This document shows, piece after piece, positions 1 to 5,711 of a stretch of 14,011 nt of DNA (positions are counted from its first letter, which is position 1; every line of letters begins with the position of its first letter). Location: contig JAJFLS010000713.1 of assembly GCA_021772595.1 (NCBI GenBank), positions 1-14,011 of the forward strand, given 5' to 3'. A program made the position numbers and the translations under genes. This DNA comes from Opitutales bacterium. Its GTDB lineage: Bacteria > Verrucomicrobiota > Verrucomicrobiia > Opitutales > Opitutaceae. Under the pieces are notes generated by a model. It had not been told where the DNA came from, made no database searches, and was given only the letters and a program-made list of their open reading frames with translations.

Positions 1-707
1 ACAAGCGTGTTGACGACTGCCCAGCGGGCGACGCGGCGACCGTCTTTGTCGATCACGGAAAGCATCGGAAATCCGCCTTTTTCATAGTCGTCGCGATACA
101 TCCAGGCGATCGCCATGAAGTGGGGGATTTGCCAGAATACGAGGATCGCAAAGAGAATCCAGCCGAGCGTCGAGATGCCGCCTTCCGCCGCGGCCCAGCC
201 GATCAGCGGCGGGATTGCTCCCGGTACGGCGCCGACCTCGGTTGCCCAGCGCGTCATCTTCTTCATCGGAGTGTAGATGAGAATATAGCTCAATATCGTC
301 ACGGCCCCGAGAATGCCGGCGAGCGGATTGGCCCCGAAGTAGAGCTGGACCGTTCCGAGAATCGATAGGACGAGCCCGAAGATCAACGCGTTTTGAGGGG
401 TGACCTGCTGAGCGGGCAAGGGCCGGTTCGAAGTCCGTTCCATGATCGCGTCCGCATCGCGCTCGAGCCATTGATTGAGCGCGGCCGCTCCTCCCGCGCA
501 GATGGCTGTGCCTAAAAGAAAGTGAAAGAGCAGAGAAAAATCCCGAGCGGGAAGCGCGGCGAGGTAACCGACCAGGGCGGTGATGACCGACAAAAGGCTG
601 AGCCGTGGTTTGGTCAGCTCGTAGTAGCCCGCCCAGGCGATGCCCTTGCGGCTCTGGTCCATCAGCTCGCCGGGCGATGAAATGCTTTTTGTTTGCTTGA
701 TGCTCAT
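1..707 (-). CDS. ctaB: Protoheme IX farnesyltransferase (heme O synthase), 3' end cut by the window edge
   Basis: This UbiA-family integral membrane prenyltransferase transfers a farnesyl group to haem B to give haem O, the precursor of haem A for aa3-type oxidases. I translated 235 codons from ATG at 707; the reading frame stays open to the window edge, so the C-terminal fifth or so is missing (family members are about 280-310 residues). The first Asp-rich prenyl-diphosphate motif is at residues 78-92 (NQWLERDADAIMERT). The second conserved loop is at 204-214 (YRDDYEKGGFP). Hydrophobic segments lie near residues 36-52, 58-76, 106-124, 128-145 and 182-200. The start codon overlaps the ctaA stop (ATGA), so the two genes are almost certainly translationally coupled, and their products act in consecutive steps. 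Identification is firm from the motifs and the neighbour. Confidence 0.95.
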   Translation of the reverse strand, partial: MSIKQTKSISSPGELMDQSRKGIAWAGYYELTKPRLSLLSVITALVGYLAALPARDFSLLFHFLLGTAICAGGAAALNQWLERDADAIMERTSNRPLPAQQVTPQNALIFGLVLSILGTVQLYFGANPLAGILGAVTILSYILIYTPMKKMTRWATEVGAVPGAIPPLIGWAAAEGGISTLGWILFAILVFWQIPHFMAIAWMYRDDYEKGGFPMLSVIDKDGRRVARWAVVNTL

Positions 708-1750
708 GCTTGGGCGGCGCTCTTCAAGTCGCATGGCTCCTGACTCGTATTCTGAACCCTCCTAGACAAGAGGGCGGGATCGAGACGAAATTTCAAGCTC
801 CGCAGTGTCATCATCCAGCAAATCGAAAGAAGGAAGGCCCCGTTGAGCATGTGTAGTGTGGCGACGTGCGGATTTCGAACCGTCCAAATCACGAGCGCCC
901 CGAGATAGATCTGGAAGGCGAGAAGGGCGACGAGAGCGAAAGCGGATTTGCCGATCGCCTGTCTGGAAATCGAGTCCTTCCAGATTTTCGTGACGTAGAT
1001 GAGAATCGCGATTGTTACAACGACTCCACCGACGCGATGGGCGAAATGGATAGCGACCTGGAAATCGAACGCAGGCGGGACGAGCGTGCCGTAGGGCGTG
1101 AGCGGAAACGTTGGGATAGCCAAACCGGCGTAGCTATGACGCATGACGGCCCCGATGACTAGTTGTAGTACAATCGTGGCGCAGGCGGCTAGCCCGATCG
1201 AACCCAGTCGACGGTCGGGGGTATCCTTGAAGCCGGCGTCCCGATCGTTCCAGGAGCGGCTGTTCATCACCACGAACGCAACCAGCGTGCAGAGGAAAAT
1301 CTGGGCCAGCGTGCCGTGCAGCACGGCGAAGGTCTGGGCGTAGAGATTGTGGTCGATATTGAGGTTGAGCGCGTCGAGCTTCACTCTCAAGCCACCCACG
1401 AGCCCTTGCGTGATCACTAGCGCCACCAGAGCGACGCTCAATCTGCGAATCTGGCGATTGGCTCCAGTCGCCAATGCGGAGATGCAGAGCCCGATCGAAA
1501 GCAGCCCCATGACCATGCCGAGAAGCCGATGGCTGTGCTCCGCCATCATGTCGTCATTCACGAGCCAGCCTTCCGGGTTGATCGATCCGTTCGAAAGCGG
1601 CCAGTCAAGAAACGCCATTCCGGCCCGAATGCTCGTCGTGAACCCTCCTGCGTAGAGCAAAAATGTGATCCAGATCAGCGATCCCAGCCCAAACCAAAAC
1701 AGGAATGGCTTGTGCTCGCTCTTCTGAGGATCATGTGATTCGGAGGACAT
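704..1750 (-). CDS. ctaA: Heme A synthase (COX15/CtaA family)
   Basis: This membrane enzyme oxidises the C8 methyl of haem O to a formyl group, making haem A for cytochrome c oxidase. The 348-residue product is of normal family length, with about eight hydrophobic segments. The four conserved haem-ligand histidines are recognisable: H74 in EHSHRLLG, H145 in VLHGTLAQ, H238 in HFAHRVGG and H300 in TLHMLNGA. The first periplasmic loop (residues 38-66) has no cysteine pair, so this is the form lacking the Bacillus-type disulfide. The start is ATG at 1750, preceded by no clear Shine-Dalgarno sequence. The gene is first in a ctaA-ctaB operon with a 4-nt overlap and is transcribed away from the SCO chaperone gene across 53 bp. 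The function is well supported; the start is likely but not proven. Confidence 0.95.
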   Translation of the reverse strand: MSSESHDPQKSEHKPFLFWFGLGSLIWITFLLYAGGFTTSIRAGMAFLDWPLSNGSINPEGWLVNDDMMAEHSHRLLGMVMGLLSIGLCISALATGANRQIRRLSVALVALVITQGLVGGLRVKLDALNLNIDHNLYAQTFAVLHGTLAQIFLCTLVAFVVMNSRSWNDRDAGFKDTPDRRLGSIGLAACATIVLQLVIGAVMRHSYAGLAIPTFPLTPYGTLVPPAFDFQVAIHFAHRVGGVVVTIAILIYVTKIWKDSISRQAIGKSAFALVALLAFQIYLGALVIWTVRNPHVATLHMLNGAFLLSICWMMTLRSLKFRLDPALLSRRVQNTSQEPCDLKSAAQA

Positions 1751-1761
1751 CGGAAAGTTTA

Positions 1762-1790
1762 TTGCAATAGTGGACTAGCGAATGTTTATA
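1762..1790 (+). promoter_or_regulatory. Candidate sigma70-type promoter for the SCO gene in the ctaA/SCO divergent spacer
   Basis: TTGCAA (1762-1767) and TTTATA (1785-1790) are separated by 17 nt, a reasonable match to -35/-10 hexamers. Transcription would begin near 1797, leaving only about 7 nt before the ATG at 1804. Such a short leader either means near-leaderless translation or favours the downstream ATG at 1834. This is pattern recognition only. Confidence 0.4.
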
Positions 1791-1803
1791 CGGTTTCGAG
1801 TTT

Positions 1804-2721
1804 ATGATGAGCGAATCTAGAATTATTAGTCTGATGAATGCCCGGGTGAAGCAAGCGCTAGCAGTCCTATTGATGGCAGGGCTACTGGGATGTAGCCAGA
1901 AGAATGAAAGTCAAGAAGATGACAGCGGGGAAGGATACCCTCTGGTCGGCGAGATCCTGAGCGTGCTGCAAGACGAGGGATTGCTCGAAGTGCGCCACGA
2001 GGAAATCGCCGGGTACATGCCCGCGATGACGATGCGTTTCAAGGTGGCGCCAGGGGACATGAAAAACGCGAAGCCTGGGCAGAAGATCCGCGCCCGTCTG
2101 ATCCGGGACGGGGAGGGCGGTTTCGCGCTGGTCAAGATTTGGCCGATCGATGAGGAGGCCGCCAAGGATTTGGAGAAATTCAACGACCGGCTGCAAAAGC
2201 AAGCGAAGGAACTGGACTCCGGGCGTTACTACGGAGAAGGCGACCAATCGCCGGATTTCGCCTTGCTCGATCAATTCGGCAAAACCGTGACTAGCGATCG
2301 GCTGAAGGGAAAGCCGTTTTTCCTGAACTTCATTTTCACTCGTTGCACGGACGCTCAGATGTGCCCGTTGTCGACTTCCAAGATGGCTCAACTCCAGCTT
2401 ATGGTGAAAGAGTCTGGACTGGACGCGTCGTTTGTCTCGATCACCTTGGACCCCGAGTTCGACACGCCCGGCATTCTTCGCAATTACGCCGATGCCTACG
2501 GGATCGACGGGAGCAACTACCATTTCGTGACCGGCCCGAAGTCTGCCGTGCGAGATCTAGTTAGAAGCTTTGGAGTTACCTCTATGGATAATGTGGATAC
2601 GATCATGCACAGTCTTGCGACCGTGTTGATCGACGAGAACGGCGCGATCATCAAGCGCTCCGAGAAAAGCGCCTGGACCACCCTGGAATTCCTCGAAGCG
2701 CTCAAGAAATCGCAGGAGTAG
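1804..2721 (+). CDS. SCO1/SenC-family copper chaperone lipoprotein with N-terminal CusF-like domain
   Basis: This is a predicted membrane-anchored, periplasm-facing copper chaperone or thiol-disulfide protein for assembly of the oxidase CuA centre. A hydrophobic leader (about residues 17-29) ends in the lipobox LLGC with C30 as the lipidated residue. Residues 46-115 resemble the CusF copper-binding fold: H65 and the methionine cluster MPAMTM (M72, M75, M77), with a Met where E. coli CusF has its Trp. Residues 143-303 are the thioredoxin-like SCO domain. Its cysteines C181 and C187 are separated by five residues (CTDAQMC) instead of the usual three, and the third ligand H269 (MHSLATVLID) is kept. 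Starts at 1804, 1807 or 1834 (MNARVKQ) are all possible; each keeps the signal peptide. It is divergent from ctaA-ctaB, which fits the role. The family is certain; copper binding by the N-terminal domain is inferred. Confidence 0.92.
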   Translation: MMSESRIISLMNARVKQALAVLLMAGLLGCSQKNESQEDDSGEGYPLVGEILSVLQDEGLLEVRHEEIAGYMPAMTMRFKVAPGDMKNAKPGQKIRARLIRDGEGGFALVKIWPIDEEAAKDLEKFNDRLQKQAKELDSGRYYGEGDQSPDFALLDQFGKTVTSDRLKGKPFFLNFIFTRCTDAQMCPLSTSKMAQLQLMVKESGLDASFVSITLDPEFDTPGILRNYADAYGIDGSNYHFVTGPKSAVRDLVRSFGVTSMDNVDTIMHSLATVLIDENGAIIKRSEKSAWTTLEFLEALKKSQE

Positions 2722-2733
2722 ATGAGTCATAGT

Positions 2734-2772
2734 AGGGAGGACTCAAGGTAGGGATCGACTACCAGCCTCCCT
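2734..2772. terminator. Hairpin between two converging genes, possible bidirectional terminator
   Basis: AGGGAGG (2734-2740) pairs with CCTCCCT (2766-2772), and GGTAG (2747-2751) pairs with CTACC (2759-2763). The two stems are separated by an internal loop and closed by the 7-nt loop 2752-2758. It fills the gap between the SCO stop (2721) and the CBS-protein stop (2774-2772 on minus). No T-run follows on either side, so intrinsic termination is uncertain. Confidence 0.45.
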
Positions 2773-3251
2773 CATCCGATTCCGTCCGTCTCCGGGTTTA
2801 GAGCGACACCGGCGGCGGCTTTAAAAATGTCGGTCTGGTAGACGAGTCCTTCAACGCGACCTTCGTCGATGACGGGTATGCATTCGTATTCGGATTCTCC
2901 TGCCAATTTGATGAGTCGGGCAAGTGTGGCGTCCGGCGCGACACTTGGCTGTTTCGGCGGGAGTATGTCTTGAATGGTTTTGCTAAGGTGAGTTTCAGTC
3001 GACTTGAGAAAGGCATCCTTTTGCGGGTCATCTTTTCCGGGCGTCCAATCATTGAGAAGTCCCAATACGACATTTTGCGGAGTGATAATTCCGGCGAAGT
3101 CGCCTTCCTGATCGATGACGGCGATTGCTCCTGCGTCATGCTTCTTTTGCTCTCCATAGAGGATGATGCCCATCGTCTCGCGCAGAGTATGCGCGGTGCT
3201 GATGCGCAAGAAGCGCTTCGTCATCAAGTCTCTGGCTAGCGTGTCAGGCAT
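2772..3251 (-). CDS. Stand-alone CBS-domain-pair protein
   Basis: This is a 159-residue soluble protein that consists almost entirely of a Bateman module. CBS1 covers about residues 6-66 (ARDLMTKRFLRIS to DFAGIITPQNVV) and CBS2 about 93-148 (IQDILPPKQPSVAPDATL to GLVYQTDIFKAA), joined by a roughly 25-residue linker. Such pairs usually sense adenine nucleotides (known of the family); no ligand can be read here. It lies 32 bp downstream of the SulP transporter on the same strand and has the same CBS1-linker-CBS2 plan as that transporter's C-terminal tail. It is therefore probably a regulatory partner or paralogue of the tail. It has the best ribosome-binding site in the window, which fixes the start. 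Confidence 0.88.
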   Translation of the reverse strand: MPDTLARDLMTKRFLRISTAHTLRETMGIILYGEQKKHDAGAIAVIDQEGDFAGIITPQNVVLGLLNDWTPGKDDPQKDAFLKSTETHLSKTIQDILPPKQPSVAPDATLARLIKLAGESEYECIPVIDEGRVEGLVYQTDIFKAAAGVALNPETDGIG

Positions 3252-3261
3252 GAATTACATT

Positions 3262-3268
3262 CCTCCTT
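3262..3268 (-). promoter_or_regulatory. Strong Shine-Dalgarno site of the CBS-pair gene
   Basis: On the minus strand AAGGAGG lies 10 nt upstream of the ATG at 3251, in the 32-bp gap after the SulP gene. Most other starts in the window lack such a site, so translation of this gene may be set independently of, and higher than, the transporter. An ATG directly followed by TAA (3260-3255) lies between the two but is too close to the site to be a likely start. Confidence 0.6.
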
Positions 3269-3283
3269 ACCTTTGTTTTTCCC

Positions 3284-5560
3284 TCACGCATTCGGCATCT
3301 CCTTCTCGGGATTGAAGTCGAGAGCTTCGCCTAGGCCTTTGAGCAAGTCGATCGGAGCGATCATGCCGATTAGACGTCCATCTTCGTCGCAGACGGGCAG
3401 GGTGTGCGAATCATGTTCTCGCAAGAGACAAACGGCGGTTTCGAGGCGCGTGCTCTTCTCTATCTTCGGAAGGTCTTTTCTTGCGATCGTGTTTATTCGA
3501 ATTCTGAATTCTTCACGCAGTTTTTTGCCGAGCTTCTCGTCACTGAGTGCATCCAGTTCTTCGTTGCGCAAATTTTGTCCCAGAGTTTTAAGCACGACAG
3601 AAAGAGTGAGTTCCGAATCGAGCTTTCCTTCCGTGTTTTGGAGGAATAGCGGTTGAGCGTTCTTTTTCTTGATGTGCTTCATCATTTCAGAGATTAGCCA
3701 AACCGCCTCGCGGATCTGGTGCTGATTTCCGAATCGGAGTATCCGCCGCGACAATATAGATTCGACGGTGATGCTCGTATCCAGATTTATTGGGCTCTTG
3801 CTCGCGGCTTGGTTGCGGCGACGCTCCATCTCGACGATACTCCAGGCTCGGGCGAGAGATAGTTCGGTCGATTGAAAAAGCTTGTTGTCCGCATAGAAGA
3901 GATTTTGCTCGCCGATTTGCCTGCGCAATCCCGAGCCGGTCATGACGTCTTTCAAACTCTCCTCGATGCCACAGACGACCAGGTGCATATTCTTCGATTT
4001 TAGAATCTCGTCGAAATGCTCGAGGATCGCCATCGCGGTGCTGCCGACGGCTCGGAGCCGTTTCATGCGCAGGATGACGACGCGGGTTTTTGGGGTAAGG
4101 CATTTGAGCAGCTCGTAGTCGAGGTCTTCGGCGGCGGCGAAATAGAGATCGCCCTCCATGTTGACCGTGACCACCTCCGATTGCGGCGCGCGGCTGAACG
4201 GAATCTCGTCGAAGCCGCTATCCGGACGTTGCACGAGTTGGGTGAGATCGGTGTGGCCGGTTACTCGCAATAGCAGTACGATGGAGAGGAAGACGCCTAC
4301 GAAAACCGCGTATTCCAATGGCAGTATCAACGTCGATATGAGCGTGCCAAAAAGAACCATGCGTGAGTGCTTGCCAGATTTCCAGGTGATGACGAGTCGG
4401 CGTTTATCGATCATTGAGTAGGCGACGATGATCAGTATACCCGCTAGGCTGGCCTTGGGAATGTAGTTGGCGATCGGAGCGAATAGGAGGATGGTGGTAG
4501 CGGTCCACAGCGCGGAGAATACTGCGGACATCCGCGTTTTTCCTCCGGACTTGTAGCAAACAGCCGTGCGGGTGAAAGAGCCCGAACCAGCGAAACAGGA
4601 AAAGAAAGATCCGACGATATTGCCGGCGCCCTGGCCGACGAACTCGCGGTTGAAATCCAATCGCTGCCCGGATTGGGCGGCGACCGCTCGAGCGATGGAA
4701 GCGGCTTCGATCAGCCCCAGTATCGCCAGCGCGATGGCGCCAACTCCCAACTCGCGGGTTAGCTCGAATGGGGGTGGGGCGATGAGTTGGGGAAAGTGAA
4801 AAAGGTTGAGCGTCGCGGCGATCGGCTCGATGTCCTTCACGATTTCGACTTTGTTCGCCCCCATTTCCGGTAGGTGCCAACCAAGAAAATAGGCGATGCC
4901 GCCGGAGACCACGATGCCGATGAGCGCACCCGGCAAGCGAGCGTTAACTTTGGGCAGGAAAACGACGCAGAGAGCGGTCGCGAGGCCAAGAATCAGCGCA
5001 TAGTAATTGGAATGCGGAAGCTCGAGTATCGTTAATTTCAATACTTCGTAGAAATGCTCTGGACGTTCCTCGAAGTGGATACCGAGAAGATTCTTCAACT
5101 GGTTGGCGGCGATGAGCACGCCCGCCCCGGCGGTGAATCCGACGACAACCGAGTGCGATACGTAACGAATGATTCCGCCCAAACGGAGGATGCCAAATAG
5201 GAATTGAATTGCGCCCGTAAGAAAGGTGAGAAGGAGGACGATTTCCAGAAGGCTATAGCCGTATTTTTCGGGAAGATGCGCGGTAAGACTGAGGATCACC
5301 ATGCAAATCGCGTTCGTCGGGCCAGTCACCAAGTGGCTCGAACTGCCGAGCGCGGCGGAGACGACGCAGGTGACCATGGCTGTGTACAAACCCCAAACCG
5401 GAGGCAGCCCGGCGATGAGGGCATAGGCCATGGCTTGGGGTACTCCCATCACCGCGACGGTCAATCCGGAGAGGGCATCCGCTCGAAGGCTGAACCTGCT
5501 ATAGTGATCGAGTCGATTGAACAGGTCATCGAAGCGAAAACTAGAGAAAGGCAGTTCCAT
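3284..5560 (-). CDS. SulP-family anion transporter with STAS domain and fused C-terminal CBS pair
   Basis: This is a predicted inner-membrane transporter for sulfate, bicarbonate, chloride or a related anion; the substrate cannot be read from sequence. Residues about 25-435 form the multi-spanning SulP core, with the family signature near residues 40-59 (VPQAMAYALIAGLPPVWGLY) and LVTGPTNA at 77-84. Residues about 460-570 form a cytoplasmic STAS domain; the usual D-S/T-G phosphorylation-type loop reads RLRAVGSTAM at 501-510, without the Asp. Residues about 597-745 add a CBS pair. The 758-residue length exceeds the 500-600 typical of SulP-STAS proteins because of this tail. It is followed 32 bp downstream by a separate CBS-pair gene. 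The start at 5560 lacks an obvious Shine-Dalgarno sequence but matches the normal N-terminus of the family. Confidence 0.92.
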   Translation of the reverse strand: MELPFSSFRFDDLFNRLDHYSRFSLRADALSGLTVAVMGVPQAMAYALIAGLPPVWGLYTAMVTCVVSAALGSSSHLVTGPTNAICMVILSLTAHLPEKYGYSLLEIVLLLTFLTGAIQFLFGILRLGGIIRYVSHSVVVGFTAGAGVLIAANQLKNLLGIHFEERPEHFYEVLKLTILELPHSNYYALILGLATALCVVFLPKVNARLPGALIGIVVSGGIAYFLGWHLPEMGANKVEIVKDIEPIAATLNLFHFPQLIAPPPFELTRELGVGAIALAILGLIEAASIARAVAAQSGQRLDFNREFVGQGAGNIVGSFFSCFAGSGSFTRTAVCYKSGGKTRMSAVFSALWTATTILLFAPIANYIPKASLAGILIIVAYSMIDKRRLVITWKSGKHSRMVLFGTLISTLILPLEYAVFVGVFLSIVLLLRVTGHTDLTQLVQRPDSGFDEIPFSRAPQSEVVTVNMEGDLYFAAAEDLDYELLKCLTPKTRVVILRMKRLRAVGSTAMAILEHFDEILKSKNMHLVVCGIEESLKDVMTGSGLRRQIGEQNLFYADNKLFQSTELSLARAWSIVEMERRRNQAASKSPINLDTSITVESILSRRILRFGNQHQIREAVWLISEMMKHIKKKNAQPLFLQNTEGKLDSELTLSVVLKTLGQNLRNEELDALSDEKLGKKLREEFRIRINTIARKDLPKIEKSTRLETAVCLLREHDSHTLPVCDEDGRLIGMIAPIDLLKGLGEALDFNPEKEMPNA

Positions 5561-5711
5561 TTAACGAGAGATTGAGATCAGTTCAACGTAACGCTTCGAT
5601 ACGGAATATCAAGTTGTTTGGCGCCGGAGTGTGGCGTGTATTAGGTCCTCCCTACCAAATTCCCACACCGGTTTCCGGTGTAGCTATGTCGCGCACGCGG
5701 CGTGGATATCT
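5561..5711. other. Intergenic gap with a short hairpin between the DUF1592 gene and sulP
   Basis: These 151 bp separate two genes on the same (minus) strand. They hold a perfect hairpin, ACACCGG-TTT-CCGGTGT at 5665-5681, without a T-run. On the minus strand GTAGGGAGGAC (5655-5645) repeats 11 nt of the plus-strand hairpin at 2732-2742. The gap probably contains the end of the upstream transcript and the sulP promoter, but I can name no convincing promoter. Confidence 0.4.

Noticed and set aside
1882..2523. 213-residue open frame on the minus strand inside the SCO gene
   Set aside because: Antisense shadow of a gene with clear domains; its His/Arg/Leu-rich composition reflects the opposite strand.
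3255..3260. ATG-TAA minimal start-stop between the Shine-Dalgarno site and the CBS-gene start
   Set aside because: It sits one base after the purine run, too close for normal initiation; probably chance.
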